Shown here: positions 27,557 to 37,852 of the stretch, piece by piece
How the letters are laid out: every line of letters begins with the position of its first letter
How positions within the stretch are numbered: position 1 is the first letter of the stretch
DNA from: Gottfriedia endophytica
GTDB taxonomy: Bacteria > Bacillota > Bacilli > Bacillales > Bacillaceae_G
Assembly (NCBI RefSeq): GCF_017814275.1
Contig: NZ_JAGIYQ010000017.1
Location: 1 to 64,000 of the forward strand
Reading direction: 5' to 3'
DNA length: 64,000 nt
Notes under the pieces: model-generated
What the model was told of the DNA's origin: nothing
What the model saw: only the letters and a program-made list of their open reading frames with translations
The model's database searches: none
Made by a program: the position numbers and the translations under genes

Positions 27557-29005
27557 GTGTTTAACGATTTTAAGCTTACGGAAGACCGTCCTGTATATAT
27601 TCAGCTTAAGGAATATTTAAAAAGAATGATAACCAACGGGCATTTGCTTGAGCAGCAAAAGCTTCCTTCCACTCGTGAACTCAGCTCTTTATTATCAATC
27701 AGCCGAAACACCGTTCTTACGGCTTATGCGGATTTGGAACAAGAAGGCTTTATCTATGCGGTAAAAGGGAAAGGAAACTTTGTAAGTCATGTCGAGACAT
27801 TTAAATCCCAATCCTTCCAGTTAAATTGGACTGAAAAAATCAATGAGCAAACCCTTTTGGCAGATTACTTGGACCTAATGAAGCATGGAGTGCGCTGGAA
27901 TAAAGGCATGATCTCATTTAATAGTATCGCACCAGATGAAAAGCTTTTTGATGTAGAAAATTTTAAAAGGGCTTTTTTAAATCGGATGTCCATAGAAGGA
28001 GATATCGTTCTTAACTATGGGTATGCAAAGGGCTATAAACCACTTACCGAATACCTGCTTAATTACATGGAAACTAAAGGGGTAGACACTAGAAATAAAG
28101 ATATTTTAATTACCAATGGATTCACGGAAGGGCTAGATATCTTTTTATCCTCTTTAAATAAAAAGAACGGCCGTGTTCTTTGTGAAAATCCAACCCATTA
28201 TTCAGCGCTTAAGCTCTTTCGATTACATGGATTTGAAATCGATGGAATTGAAATGGATGATGACGGTCTTAATGTATGTAAGCTCGAAACATTATTATCA
28301 AAAAAGGAATATGATTTTGCATACTTAATTCCGTCTTATCATAATCCTACTGGAATCGTAACGTCCTCTGAAAAAAGGAAGGAAATCATGGATCTTTTTT
28401 CCAGATATAAGCTTCCTATCGTTGAAGATGGATTTAATGAAGAATTACGTTACTCAGGTTCACATCTAGCACCGTTGGCTGCATTTGCTGGACTTGGCAA
28501 TAATGTCATTTATATTAGTAGCTTCTCTAAAATTCTTTTTCCTGGCATACGGGTTGGATGGATTTTAGCAGATAAAGAGTTGATTTATTACTTGGAAAGT
28601 ATGAAACGAGCTAGAACAATTCATACGTCTACATTAGATCAAGCGGTGTTATATCAATACTTGTATGATGGCTACTTTGAGAAGTATATAAAAAAAGCTA
28701 AATCAGTCTATAAGAAAAAGTATGAATTAGCTGTTCATTATTGTAAGCAATATATTCCTTTTAAACGAATAACTGGTGATGGTGGACTCCATCTTTTTAT
28801 AGAACTAGAAAACAACATCGATTCACGAAAACTTTTAGAAAAATGTTATCAAAAGGGAGTTGTTTTTTCCCCAGGTGATGTTTATTACACGGACAGTAGT
28901 GGAAAGCATACTTTACGATTAGGATTTTCTAGATTGCAAGAAAGAGAGATTATACAGGGTATTAAAATCATAGGTGAAACATTAAAAAATAATTTTGGAG
29001 GCTAA
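27557..29005 (+). CDS. MocR-type GntR/aminotransferase fusion regulator (DdlR-like)
   Basis: 482 residues. The N-terminus (about 1-75) is a GntR winged helix ([45 protein letters not shown]). The rest (about 110-480) is a fold-type I PLP aminotransferase domain with [15 protein letters not shown] and the PLP lysine in [17 protein letters not shown]. Such regulators sense amino acids or PLP. It is followed 4 bp later by a D-Ala-D-Ala ligase gene, the same pairing as DdlR of Brevibacillus, so it probably controls ddl. GTG 27557 has AAGGGG at proper spacing; ATG 27548 is too close. Confidence 0.85.
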   Translation: MFNDFKLTEDRPVYIQLKEYLKRMITNGHLLEQQKLPSTRELSSLLSISRNTVLTAYADLEQEGFIYAVKGKGNFVSHVETFKSQSFQLNWTEKINEQTLLADYLDLMKHGVRWNKGMISFNSIAPDEKLFDVENFKRAFLNRMSIEGDIVLNYGYAKGYKPLTEYLLNYMETKGVDTRNKDILITNGFTEGLDIFLSSLNKKNGRVLCENPTHYSALKLFRLHGFEIDGIEMDDDGLNVCKLETLLSKKEYDFAYLIPSYHNPTGIVTSSEKRKEIMDLFSRYKLPIVEDGFNEELRYSGSHLAPLAAFAGLGNNVIYISSFSKILFPGIRVGWILADKELIYYLESMKRARTIHTSTLDQAVLYQYLYDGYFEKYIKKAKSVYKKKYELAVHYCKQYIPFKRITGDGGLHLFIELENNIDSRKLLEKCYQKGVVFSPGDVYYTDSSGKHTLRLGFSRLQEREIIQGIKIIGETLKNNFGG

Positions 29006-29009
29006 AAAA

Positions 29010-29921
29010 ATGAGAGTTGGCGTAATTATGGGTGGGGTTTCTTCCGAGAAACAAGTTTCGCTCATGACAGGTGAAGAAATGATTGTCCATTTAGATAAAA
29101 ATAAATATGAAATTGTACCGATTCAACTAGATAACAAAGAAGATATAGTTGAAATGGCGAAAAATCTTGACGTTGCGCTACTGGCGCTACATGGCATGTA
29201 CGGTGAGGACGGAACCGTTCAGGGTACTCTTGAAACCATCGGAATTCCTTATACAGGAAGTAGCGTACTGTCTAGTAGTATATGCATGGATAAGAATATG
29301 TCGAAAAAAATTATCCGTTATGAAGGTGTTCAAACACCAGATTGGATTCACCTTACTAACATGGAAGAACTTAATATGGATGAATTAGACCAAATGGGTT
29401 ACCCAGTAGTTGTGAAACCTAATTCAGGTGGGTCGAGTGTAGGAGTAAAAATTGTTTATGATCAAGACACGATAAAGTCTACGATTGCTGAAGTATTCAA
29501 ATGGGATTCTGAAGTGATAATTGAAAAGTATATAAAGGGTGAGGAAATCACTTGTTCTATATTGGATGGGCAGCTTTTACCTGTGGTTTCCATTCGTCAT
29601 AAGGGAGAGTTTTTTGATTATACTTCCAAATATAATGATGTGGCTACTATTGAAGAGGTGGTCCAGCTGGCGCCCGAAACACATAACCGCGTCTCTTTAG
29701 CTGCAATGACTTGTTATAAATCACTAAAATGTAGTGTTTATGCTCGAATCGACATGATGATTAACAATGGTATCCCTTATGTGATGGAAGTTAATACATT
29801 ACCTGGGATGACGAAAAATAGCTTGCTGCCAAAAAGCGCACAGGCAGCGGGTATTCCTTATAATAAATTACTTGACTTGATTTTTGAAAATTCACTTAAA
29901 GTGAGGGGAAATAGAAATTAA
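29010..29921 (+). CDS. ddl: D-alanine-D-alanine ligase
   Basis: 303 residues, ATP-grasp enzyme. It joins two D-alanines for peptidoglycan precursors in the cytoplasm. Family features: [15 protein letters not shown] at the N-terminus, [27 protein letters not shown] (ATP-binding lid), and the end motif [19 protein letters not shown]. Bacilli usually have another Ddl in the mur/ddl region. This copy, under its own MocR regulator, may be an accessory ligase, possibly with different regulation or specificity. The residues do not show the D-Lac change of vancomycin ligases in any way I could verify. Confidence 0.9.
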   Translation: MRVGVIMGGVSSEKQVSLMTGEEMIVHLDKNKYEIVPIQLDNKEDIVEMAKNLDVALLALHGMYGEDGTVQGTLETIGIPYTGSSVLSSSICMDKNMSKKIIRYEGVQTPDWIHLTNMEELNMDELDQMGYPVVVKPNSGGSSVGVKIVYDQDTIKSTIAEVFKWDSEVIIEKYIKGEEITCSILDGQLLPVVSIRHKGEFFDYTSKYNDVATIEEVVQLAPETHNRVSLAAMTCYKSLKCSVYARIDMMINNGIPYVMEVNTLPGMTKNSLLPKSAQAAGIPYNKLLDLIFENSLKVRGNRN

Positions 29922-30030
29922 CCTTAAGAATATTTCACCTAATATTTGTGAATTTTGAAAAATAATGCCTATCTCAATCAATATTTGGCAACAGCTTTAT
30001 ACGACAATGCGCTATCAAAAATTTGCAATG

Positions 30031-30058
30031 AAAAAAGACACAACGAGTGTCTTTTTTT
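30031..30058 (+). terminator. Terminator behind ddl
   Basis: AAAAAAGACAC/GTGTCTTTTTTT with loop AACGA. Confidence 0.9.
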
Positions 30059-30084
30059 GCGCATTTAAGCGATTGTTCCTGTGA

Positions 30085-30258
30085 AAAATTGAAGAAATAT
30101 TTTCTGTACATTCCTTTGACATATTTTCAAAAGAGTTTCCATTAGAAATAAATAATTTTAATAGATATCCAGAGTTAAAACATTTATCAAAGTTCGATAA
30201 TTATTTATTGCTTGGAAAGTCAGAAAAAGGACATCTTTCTGTAAGTATTTTAATATAG
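30085..30258 (+). pseudogene. Headless open frame between ddl and the ABC transporter
   Basis: 58 codons are open between stops at 30082 and 30256, but no usable start codon exists. The translation (for example FPLEINNFNRYPELKHLSKF) looks protein-like. It may be the tail of a deleted gene; no family recognised. Confidence 0.3.
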
Positions 30259-30352
30259 TTAGAATAATCTAAACCTTTAAAAATTTTTACTGATAATGTC
30301 TATCTATTAATTAGCAATCATTTTTAACAATACATTGAAAAAGGTGAGGCTT

Positions 30353-31351
30353 ATGACATTACTAAAAGTGGAAGATTTGACGATTAAATTCAAGTCGCGC
30401 CAAGGTGTTGTCCAAGCAGTAGATAGTTTAAGCTTCGAATTAGCACAAGGTAGTTCACTAGGAATCGTTGGTGAAAGCGGTAGTGGCAAGAGTGTTACCT
30501 CTCTCGCAATAATGGGACTTTTGCAAAATGCTAACTCTGAAATCACTGGAAAAATTGATTTTGATGGCGTAGATTTGTTAAAGCTTTCAGCTGAGGAAAT
30601 GCGGAAAATTAGAGGAAAGTCTGTGTCAATGATATTTCAAGAGCCGATGACATCACTTAATCCGCTGCATACTTGTGGCAAGCAGATCATGGAGCCAATC
30701 CTGGTTCACCAAAAAGATGTAAGCAAGAGAGATGCAAAAAATTATGCCATTGAGATGTTGAGAATGATAGGAATTCCCTCTCCTGAACAGAGATTTCACG
30801 AATATCCTCATCAAATGTCAGGCGGTATGCGACAAAGAATCATGATTGCCATTGCGTTAGCTTGTAATACAAAATTGTTAATTGCAGATGAGCCTACCAC
30901 TGCGTTAGATGTTACTATCCAAGCGCAAATACTAGATTTAATGAACAGTCTAAAGAAAAAGAGAGATATGAGTATAATCATGATCACCCATGATTTAGGT
31001 GTCGTGAAAGAAATTTGTGAGCAAGTGGTAGTCATGTACACTGGTCAAATAGTTGAAAAAAGTCCAACTGAATTAGTGTTTAATGATCCGCTTCATCCGT
31101 ATACAAAAGGATTGCTAAATGCAATACCGAAAATCTCTAGTAAAGTAGAAAGACTTGAAGCGATAGAAGGCACAGTCCCTGATGCGCTTTATATGCCAAG
31201 TGGTTGCAGCTTTCATCCGCGTTGCAAGTATGCAACAGAGAGATGCACACATGAATCTCCTGCATTATTTAAACGAAAAGATGGTCGTGAAGTAAGATGT
31301 TTTATTTATGACGAAGCAGAAAAGGTTGATGATGTAAATGTCTCAAAATGA
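30353..31351 (+). CDS. Oligopeptide ABC transporter ATP-binding subunit (OppD/DppD type)
   Basis: 332 residues, cytoplasmic ATPase. Walker A GESGSGKS (about 36-43), Q-loop IFQEPMTSLNP, signature MSGGMRQR, Walker B LLIADEPTTALD and the switch His in ITHDLG are all present. The C-terminal oligo_HPY segment with GCSFHPRCKYATERC is typical of peptide and nickel importers. ATG 30353 follows AGGTGAGG. It overlaps the next ATPase gene by 14 bp. First gene of a five-gene importer plus cupin. Confidence 0.93.
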   Translation: MTLLKVEDLTIKFKSRQGVVQAVDSLSFELAQGSSLGIVGESGSGKSVTSLAIMGLLQNANSEITGKIDFDGVDLLKLSAEEMRKIRGKSVSMIFQEPMTSLNPLHTCGKQIMEPILVHQKDVSKRDAKNYAIEMLRMIGIPSPEQRFHEYPHQMSGGMRQRIMIAIALACNTKLLIADEPTTALDVTIQAQILDLMNSLKKKRDMSIIMITHDLGVVKEICEQVVVMYTGQIVEKSPTELVFNDPLHPYTKGLLNAIPKISSKVERLEAIEGTVPDALYMPSGCSFHPRCKYATERCTHESPALFKRKDGREVRCFIYDEAEKVDDVNVSK

Positions 31352-32342
31352 TATTAATAGCATAGTAACAACATCAAACAATAATGCCTCAGAAAACATT
31401 TTAGAGGTTTCACACTTAAAGAAGACCTTTCAAATTAAAAGCCATGATGGAAAAAAAGGCTTACTTAGAGCAGTAGATGATGTTTCTTTTACGATTAAAA
31501 AAGGTGAAACATTTAGTCTTGTTGGTGAAAGTGGATGTGGTAAAAGTACGCTAGGTAGGACACTACTTGGTCTTTATCCGTCAGATCGTGGATCTAAAAT
31601 TATTTTTAATGGTGAGGATATTACCAAAATTCCTAAATCAAAGAAGAAAGATTTCACCAAGAAGGCACAACTGATTTTTCAAGATCCATCTGCTTGCTTA
31701 AATCCACGTAGAACCATCAAGCAAATTTTATTAGAACCATTCAAAATTCATAAAATTGGAAATGGTGAAGCAAAAATTACTGAACTGATGGATAGGGTCG
31801 GTTTAGCAAGTCGCTTTCTAGATAAATTTCCTCATGAAATGTCAGGTGGTCAGAAACAAAGGGTGGGCATAGCTAGAGCATTAGCACTAGGTCCAGAACT
31901 TATTGTGTGTGACGAACCTGTCTCGGCATTGGATGTGTCGATTCAAGCACAGATAATTAACTTACTAAAGGACTTGCAAAAACAATTAAACCTTACATAT
32001 CTATTTATCTCTCATGATCTTAGTGTTGTTCACCATATTAGTGATCGAGTGGCAGTTATGTATTTAGGTAAAATTGTTGAGCTGACAACTCGGGATGATC
32101 TATATGAAAAAACACAACACCCATATACAAAGGCGCTCCTCTCATCTATTCCAGATACAAGCGGAGATCAAAGGGAAAAGATTATTCTTACAGGGGATGT
32201 ACCAAGCCCAGCTAATCCACCATCTGGCTGTCGATTTCATACAAGATGCCCCGCAGTGATGGATATTTGCAAAATAGAAGCACCAGATTTTATTCATACA
32301 GGTGATGAACACTTTGTTGCATGTCATTTGTGTACAAAGTGA
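31338..32342 (+). CDS. Oligopeptide ABC transporter ATP-binding subunit (OppF/DppF type)
   Basis: 334 residues. Walker A GESGCGKST, Q-loop IFQDPSACLNP, signature MSGGQKQR, Walker B LIVCDEPVSALD and switch FISHDLS are present. The end carries the oligo_HPY motif GCRFHTRCPAVMDIC. It should pair with the preceding ATPase as a heterodimer driving the importer. It starts inside the upstream gene, and the substrate-binding protein gene follows 33 bp later. Confidence 0.93.
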   Translation: MSQNDINSIVTTSNNNASENILEVSHLKKTFQIKSHDGKKGLLRAVDDVSFTIKKGETFSLVGESGCGKSTLGRTLLGLYPSDRGSKIIFNGEDITKIPKSKKKDFTKKAQLIFQDPSACLNPRRTIKQILLEPFKIHKIGNGEAKITELMDRVGLASRFLDKFPHEMSGGQKQRVGIARALALGPELIVCDEPVSALDVSIQAQIINLLKDLQKQLNLTYLFISHDLSVVHHISDRVAVMYLGKIVELTTRDDLYEKTQHPYTKALLSSIPDTSGDQREKIILTGDVPSPANPPSGCRFHTRCPAVMDICKIEAPDFIHTGDEHFVACHLCTK

Positions 32343-32375
32343 CTCTATAAATAGTTAAAAAGGGGGTTTTGAACG

Positions 32376-33971
32376 ATGAAAAAAATTTCTATATTAGCGA
32401 TTATATTGATTTTTACGCTATCTCTTTTCGCATGTAGTAAAGGAAATAACAATGGAACTGGAGGTAAATCTACATCCAATGCTGATACAATCGTTATTGG
32501 ACTAGCATCTGACTGGAAAACGATGGATCCAGCTCGTGCTTATGAGGTGTACGCGAATTTCTATTTCTATGCAACGTATGAGAATTTATATATGTTGGAA
32601 GGGTCAGAGCTTTCTCCAAAGCCAGCGCTTGCTAAAGAATACACAGTAGATAAATCAGGACTTGTGTATACATTCAAGCTTGCCGATGGACATAAATTTT
32701 CAAGTGGGAATCCAGTAACTGCAAATGATGTTGTATTTAGTTTTAATCGAACAATGAATATAAAAGATAATGCTTCTGCTCTTACAAAAGGCATTGCAAA
32801 AGTTGAAGCAAAAGATGATAAAACTGTTGTAGTCACACTAACTGAGAAAGATGCGTCATTTCTTTCAAAAATCACAAGCAATGCATTTGCAGTTGTAGAT
32901 AGTAAAGTTGTGAAGGAAAAGGGTGGTACAGATGCAGTGGATGCGAGCACATCAGATAAAGCAACTTCTTACCTTGATGGAGCATCAGCTGGTAGTGGTC
33001 CATATGTATTGAAGAAGTGGACTAGAAATACAGAGATGGTTCTTGAAAAGAATCCGAATTACAAGGGCACTATCAATGCAAGTAATATTATTATCAAAGA
33101 AATGCCTGATCCAAACACAGAAATTCAAGCACTTGAAAAAGGTGAAATTGACGTTGCATTAAGCATTGGGCCTGACCAAGTGAAAAGCATTAAAGCTGGA
33201 GGGAAAGCAAAGGTTGTGTCCTCACCAACTTCAACAATTTCATTTTTGTTAATGAATAATAATCCTAATATCGGTAAAGAAATGGCAAATCCACTTGTTC
33301 ATCAAGCTGTTCGTTATGCACTTGACTATAAAGGATTTCAACAATTAGCAGGTGATGGAGCCCTATTACCATTATCCTTTGTTCAAAAAGGATTTGTTGG
33401 TGCTAAATCAAGACCAGATAATTATCAAAATATTGCAAAGGCAAAGGAATTGATGAAGCAAGCAGGATATGAGAATGGATTCACAGTACCTCTTACTGCT
33501 GCTAACTTCAATTCTGAAGGACTTTCATGGACAACAATTGCTGAAAAGGTAAAAGAAGATCTTGCAAAAATTAATATCAAGGTAGAAATTAAAACTGGTG
33601 AAATTGGCGCTGTTATCGAAGATTATAGAAATGGTAAATCTCCATTCCTGGTGATGCATTGGTCACCAGACTACTTTGATTTAAGTAATCAATTAGCATT
33701 TGTTCCAGGTGATATTGTAGGTAAACGTGCTAACTGGTCACCTTCAGAAAACCCTGAATTAGTAAAATTAGCTGAACAGGTGAAGGTGGAAATTGATGAA
33801 ACAAAGCGGGCAGAGATTTCAGGTAAGATGCAAGACATCATGGCAGAAAATAGTCCTTATGCATTCTTAGTACAGCACCCGAAAACATTTGCTGTTAGCT
33901 CCAAACTTGAAGGCGTTGCTTATAATGACCTTTGTAAGTTGCATTTAAATGATTTGAAACTTTCTAAATAA
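32376..33971 (+). CDS. Peptide-type ABC transporter substrate-binding lipoprotein (SBP family 5)
   Basis: 531 residues. Lipoprotein signal with lipobox SLFAC (Cys20), anchored outside the membrane. The SBP_bac_5 fold is shown by SDWKTMDPARAYE, YENLYMLEGSELSPKPALAKEYT, VFSFNRTMN, GSGPYVLKKWTRNTEMVLEKNPNY and the C-terminal RAEISGKMQDIMAENSPYAFLV. It delivers the ligand to the two permeases behind it. The ligand is probably a di- or oligopeptide, although family 5 also binds nickel chelates and other small molecules. Ribosome site AAGGGGG. Confidence 0.92.
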   Translation: MKKISILAIILIFTLSLFACSKGNNNGTGGKSTSNADTIVIGLASDWKTMDPARAYEVYANFYFYATYENLYMLEGSELSPKPALAKEYTVDKSGLVYTFKLADGHKFSSGNPVTANDVVFSFNRTMNIKDNASALTKGIAKVEAKDDKTVVVTLTEKDASFLSKITSNAFAVVDSKVVKEKGGTDAVDASTSDKATSYLDGASAGSGPYVLKKWTRNTEMVLEKNPNYKGTINASNIIIKEMPDPNTEIQALEKGEIDVALSIGPDQVKSIKAGGKAKVVSSPTSTISFLLMNNNPNIGKEMANPLVHQAVRYALDYKGFQQLAGDGALLPLSFVQKGFVGAKSRPDNYQNIAKAKELMKQAGYENGFTVPLTAANFNSEGLSWTTIAEKVKEDLAKINIKVEIKTGEIGAVIEDYRNGKSPFLVMHWSPDYFDLSNQLAFVPGDIVGKRANWSPSENPELVKLAEQVKVEIDETKRAEISGKMQDIMAENSPYAFLVQHPKTFAVSSKLEGVAYNDLCKLHLNDLKLSK

Positions 33972-34099
33972 TTATTAGAATTAGCTGAAAGCTAGCAGTG
34001 GGTATGCAACTACCTACTGCAGCTATTCATATTCAATATTGTTTTTTTAAAATATTTGAGATTTATCAGTGATTTGTTTTGTAGGGAGTGTGATCCAAA

Positions 34100-35113
34100 T
34101 TGATTAGATTTATTGGTAGACGTCTATTGTTTCTGCTTTTCTTATTATTTGGTGTGGCACTTTTCGTTTTCATTCTTTCGCATTTAGTCCCAAGTGATCC
34201 AGTTGCTGCGAATTTGAGCCAAAGTGCAATGAGTAATCCTGCAATTGTTGCTGCTTTTAAAGCGAAGTGGGGACTCGATCGGTCGCTATTTAGTCAATTA
34301 ATTCTGTATTTCCAACACTTATTGACTGGTGATTTAGGTACTTCTATTCGAACTGGTAAACCTGTGTTGGATGACTTAATGCAGTTCTTCCCAGCGACAA
34401 TTGAACTATCATTAGTAGCAATGATGATTGCCTTAATTCTTGGGATTCTTTTTGGAATAATCTCTTCAATTTATCGGAATAAGTCTGTTGACCATGTCAT
34501 TCGTACGGTTTCTATTAGTGGGGTTTCAATACCAAGCTTTTGGTTTGCTTTAATTATGCTCTATGTTTTCTCTTCTCTCTTAGGAATTACACCAGGACCA
34601 GGAAGAATTGATCCACGAGCATCAACTCCAGAAGGGGGAACAGGGCTTTTATTGATTGATACACTTTTTAGTGGGAATTTCCAACTATTTGGTGATGTAG
34701 TAATGCACTTGATCCTTCCAGGAACAGTGCTAGGATTCTTTACTATGGGTTTAATTGCTCGTCAAACAAGGTCTAATCTACTTGAAGTAATGTCAATGGA
34801 TTATATTCGTACAGCTAGATCAAAGGGTCTAAAAGAATCAGCTGTCATCGTTAACCATGCGCTTGCCAATTCAATGATACCTGTCATTACAGTAGCGGGA
34901 ATGGGATTCTGTAATCTGCTAGGTGGAATGGTGCTTGTTGAGAACATTTTTGCATGGCCAGGAATTGGACAATATGCTTATCTTTCTGCTGTTTCACTAG
35001 ACTTCCCAGCTATATGCGGTGTCTCATTATTAATTGCATTTATTTATGTAGTTATCAATCTACTAATTGATATCCTTTATGGAGTTATTGATCCGAGAGT
35101 GAGGTATCGATAA
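34100..35113 (+). CDS. Peptide ABC transporter permease (OppB/DppB type)
   Basis: 337 residues with about six membrane helices. The N-terminus IRFIGRRLLFLLFLLFGVALFVFIL, the loop HLVPSDPV, and the EAA-type coupling motif near DYIRTARSKGLKESAVIVNHAL mark it as the B-type permease. It forms the membrane pore with the next gene product. It starts at TTG 34100 behind GGGAGTGTGA. It overlaps the next gene by one base (TAATG). Confidence 0.92.
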   Translation: MIRFIGRRLLFLLFLLFGVALFVFILSHLVPSDPVAANLSQSAMSNPAIVAAFKAKWGLDRSLFSQLILYFQHLLTGDLGTSIRTGKPVLDDLMQFFPATIELSLVAMMIALILGILFGIISSIYRNKSVDHVIRTVSISGVSIPSFWFALIMLYVFSSLLGITPGPGRIDPRASTPEGGTGLLLIDTLFSGNFQLFGDVVMHLILPGTVLGFFTMGLIARQTRSNLLEVMSMDYIRTARSKGLKESAVIVNHALANSMIPVITVAGMGFCNLLGGMVLVENIFAWPGIGQYAYLSAVSLDFPAICGVSLLIAFIYVVINLLIDILYGVIDPRVRYR

Positions 35114-35946
35114 TGCAAACATTTAAATCTTTTATCACTCAAAAAGGATTCCTTTTTAAACTAGGATTAATTATTTGTACATTGTGGATTCTCGTTGCTA
35201 TTTTTTCGTGGTTAATCCCAATACACAGTATAACAGGACAGGATTTATCCGTTAGATATCAATCTCCGAACCTTTCGCACTACTTTGGCACTGATGAGTT
35301 AGGTCGTGATGTTTTCTCACGGGTTATGTACGGCTCTAGAATTTCTTTAACAGCAGGTATTATAACAGTTATTTGTGCTTTTGCCTTCGGTATCCTATAT
35401 GGGGGAATAGCAGGTTATAAAGGTGGATTAGTGGACGAAGCGATGATGCGTTTTTCAGAACTCATTATGGCGTTTCCTCCACTAATTTTGGCGATGGTAG
35501 TCGCTGCTTCTCTAGGACCAAGTATCCTAAATGCAGTATTTGCAATGGCTATTATTTGGTGGCCAAATTATGCAAGGTTGATGCGATCAATGGTTATTTC
35601 TTTAAAAGAAATCGAGTATGTTACTGCTTCTCGCGCTATGGGGGCTTCGCATTTTCGAGTACTATTTTCAGAAATTTTACCGAATAGCTTTGGTCCATTA
35701 TTGGTTATGGCAACGCTTGACCTTGGGAATGCAATATTAATGTTCTCAGGACTAAGCTTCCTTGGACTAGGCACACAGCCGCCTACACCAGAGTGGGGTT
35801 CAATGGTAGCAAGTGGCGCAAAGGTAATTGATAATTGGTGGGTTTCTACCTTCCCAGGACTAGCAATTTTCTCAATTTCTGTAGGTGCTAACTTCGTAGG
35901 CGATGGTCTACGAGACTTTCTAGATCCAAAACTTAAAAAAGAATAG
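35113..35946 (+). CDS. Peptide ABC transporter permease (OppC/DppC type)
   Basis: 277 residues. Family landmarks are HYFGTDELGRDVFSRVMYGSRISL (N-terminal third) and the coupling motif YVTASRAMGASHFRVLFSEILPNSFGPLLV, with five or six hydrophobic helices and the end GDGLRDFLDPKLKK. Translationally coupled to the B permease. A cupin gene follows after 13 bp and seems to belong to the same unit. Confidence 0.92.
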   Translation: MQTFKSFITQKGFLFKLGLIICTLWILVAIFSWLIPIHSITGQDLSVRYQSPNLSHYFGTDELGRDVFSRVMYGSRISLTAGIITVICAFAFGILYGGIAGYKGGLVDEAMMRFSELIMAFPPLILAMVVAASLGPSILNAVFAMAIIWWPNYARLMRSMVISLKEIEYVTASRAMGASHFRVLFSEILPNSFGPLLVMATLDLGNAILMFSGLSFLGLGTQPPTPEWGSMVASGAKVIDNWWVSTFPGLAIFSISVGANFVGDGLRDFLDPKLKKE

Positions 35947-35959
35947 GTAGGTTAATGAA

Positions 35960-36298
35960 ATGGAAAAAATCAATATTAATCAAGTAGATCCTATTGGCAT
36001 GCCGATTTATGAAATGAAAAAATTTTTCTCCAAACAGGGCGATTTTAAAGAAGTGAGCATGAGTGTCATTTCGCTCACACCTGGCGAACGAATTCCAGCT
36101 GTAGGCATGAGCTGTCATGATGAGGACGAGTATTCCTATATTTTCAGTGGAGAAGTGGATACTTATTGTAATGGGAAATATAGTGTAGAAAAGGCGGGCG
36201 ATGCAACACTGATCCCAGCTGGTGAGGAGCACTGGTGCATTAATAACGGCAGCGAGCCTTGTATGCTAGTTTGCTTTATGGTAAAAAGAGCTGAATAG
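35960..36298 (+). CDS. Small cupin-domain protein
   Basis: 112 residues, single cupin barrel. Motif 1 is spread over PAVGMSCHDEDEYSYIFSGEVD and motif 2 over GDATLIPAGEEHWCIN, giving His and Glu candidates for a metal site. It lies 13 bp behind the transporter permease and is probably cotranscribed, so it may act on or sense the imported compound. No substrate can be named. Confidence 0.75.
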   Translation: MEKININQVDPIGMPIYEMKKFFSKQGDFKEVSMSVISLTPGERIPAVGMSCHDEDEYSYIFSGEVDTYCNGKYSVEKAGDATLIPAGEEHWCINNGSEPCMLVCFMVKRAE

Positions 36299-36487
36299 TG
36301 ATTTAAGTTGCCATAATTTATGGGGAAAGATTTAAAGAAAAAATATGGCAGGTACGAAAGAGGATGGGACAGCATGACTTTCTAAAATAATATTTATCTA
36401 CCTTTCCAGACCGATGCTGACTGATACTATAAAAATATCGTTAAAAGCACAGAAATGATTCAATTTGACGTAATAATCCTCACATGA

Positions 36488-36566
36488 GTTAAGTTGAACA
36501 AGATCACATAGGGGCTGTGCAAGCAGTCCTTTTAATGTGCTAACGGGCAGTTTAGTGCAATAAGGT
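36488..36566 (+). repeat. Dispersed repeat copy H: half motif, hairpin, full motif
   Basis: GTTAAGTTGAACAAGA (36488-36503) precedes a bulged hairpin AGGGGCTG/CAGTCCT (36510-36530) and the full motif TAACGGGCAGTTTAGTGCAA (36541-36560). This shows the element as motif-hairpin-motif. Nothing else is recognised in 36299-36635. Confidence 0.55.
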
Positions 36567-36635
36567 GAGATAGCTTAATATTAACTAAAGATATAGAAAA
36601 TAAGAAAGTCTATATAAATTCATAAGGAGAATTTT

Positions 36636-37166
36636 ATGAAAAATCAACGTAAATTAGTATTATTTATTGCAACAAGTTTAGATGGATATATCGCTACGAA
36701 AGATGACTCTTTAGATTGGTTATTTAAAGTTGATGGTGAAGGTGATAATGGCTACTCAAAGTTCTATGAAACTGTAGATACTATTTTACTTGGAAGACGA
36801 ACTTACGATTGGATTTTAGATTTTGAAAAAGGGGATTTTCCATATAAAAATAAAGATTGTTACGTTTTCTCTAGGACAGCAAATCAAGATAATAGTAATG
36901 TGAAATTCATCAATGGAGATATTGTTCACTTTACAAATGAGCTGAAAAATAAGAAAGGAAAAAGCATTTGGATTGTTGGTGGAGGAGAGTTGGTACACGC
37001 GTTTTTAAAAGAAAAATTAGTAGATGAACTTATCATTACAGTGGCTTCTGTAATAATTGGTAAAGGCATTCCTTTATTTAAAGAGGATGATTATGAATTG
37101 GAACTTACTTTAAAAAGTATAAATCGTTTCAATCAATTTGCTGAACTACATTATGAGGTAAAATGA
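36636..37166 (+). CDS. Dihydrofolate reductase/RibD C-terminal family protein
   Basis: 176 residues. The start KLVLFIATSLDGYIA, the DSLDWL segment, the TILLGRRTYDWI motif and the C-terminal SIWIVGGGELVHAFL and ELIITVASVIIGKGIPLF are typical of the RibD_C/YyaP group, a DHFR-like NADPH-binding fold. The reaction is unknown; it is not the true folate reductase. Ribosome site AAGGAG. Monocistronic as far as can be seen. Confidence 0.85.
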   Translation: MKNQRKLVLFIATSLDGYIATKDDSLDWLFKVDGEGDNGYSKFYETVDTILLGRRTYDWILDFEKGDFPYKNKDCYVFSRTANQDNSNVKFINGDIVHFTNELKNKKGKSIWIVGGGELVHAFLKEKLVDELIITVASVIIGKGIPLFKEDDYELELTLKSINRFNQFAELHYEVK

Positions 37167-37395
37167 TAGTATATCACCCATTTGTTCATTTTCAATCCAC
37201 TGTTGAAATCTGTGATTTATAATTGGTTAACAGATGCATTAGTTCTACATAATCGATTTTTCATATTGCGAACTAGTGTTCTATAATGTATTATTTAGTT
37301 ATGGGAAATAATAGAAATAAGTTTCTTTTATTCTTTCGATGGAAACACTGATTTTTAGTAATTGATTATAGTTAAAACACAGGAGATGATTATTA

Positions 37396-37824
37396 ATGAC
37401 ACTGAAGTTGATTCCTTATTTAGTAATGGATGGAAATGCAAGAGAAGCGATTACATTTTATCAAAAGGCACTAAATGCAGAAATACTCTTTTCACAATCT
37501 TTCGGAGAAATGCCTGAAAACCCTGAATTTCCAATTCCTGAAGATGCTAAGGAACGTGTATCTCATGCAACAATAAAAGTTGGCGAAACTGAGCTTATGC
37601 TTTCTGATACTTTTCCTGGTCAGCCACATACAAGTGGAACCCAAGTTACCATTTGTATTTCAACAGATGACGCAGAAAAGTCTAGACAGATGTTTAATGC
37701 ATTAAAGCAAGACGGTCAAGTAAAAATGCCATTGCAAGAAACCTTTTTTAGCCCAGCTTACGGAAGTGTAACAGATAAGTTCGGTGTTTGTTTCCAAATT
37801 TTCACTGAAGGTCAACATCAATAA
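37396..37824 (+). CDS. VOC-fold protein of the PhnB/YjdN family
   Basis: 142 residues. It begins KLIPYLVMDGNAREAITFYQKAL and ends PAYGSVTDKFGVCFQIF, both diagnostic of the PhnB-like branch of glyoxalase-fold proteins. HATIKVGETELMLSD forms the central strand pair. These often occur as stand-alone stress or resistance genes with unknown substrates. Ribosome site AGGAGATG. A palindrome and a YciI gene follow. Confidence 0.85.
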   Translation: MTLKLIPYLVMDGNAREAITFYQKALNAEILFSQSFGEMPENPEFPIPEDAKERVSHATIKVGETELMLSDTFPGQPHTSGTQVTICISTDDAEKSRQMFNALKQDGQVKMPLQETFFSPAYGSVTDKFGVCFQIFTEGQHQ

Positions 37825-37852
37825 TCTATTTCTTGGTTAAGGAAAAGTTGAC

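Noticed and set aside
32567-32950. 127-codon minus frame inside the substrate-binding protein gene
   Set aside because: Antisense shadow of an intact SBP family 5 gene.
36340-36480. Gene remnant between the cupin and the repeat
   Set aside because: Short pieces of frame only, interrupted by stops; no recognisable protein sequence.
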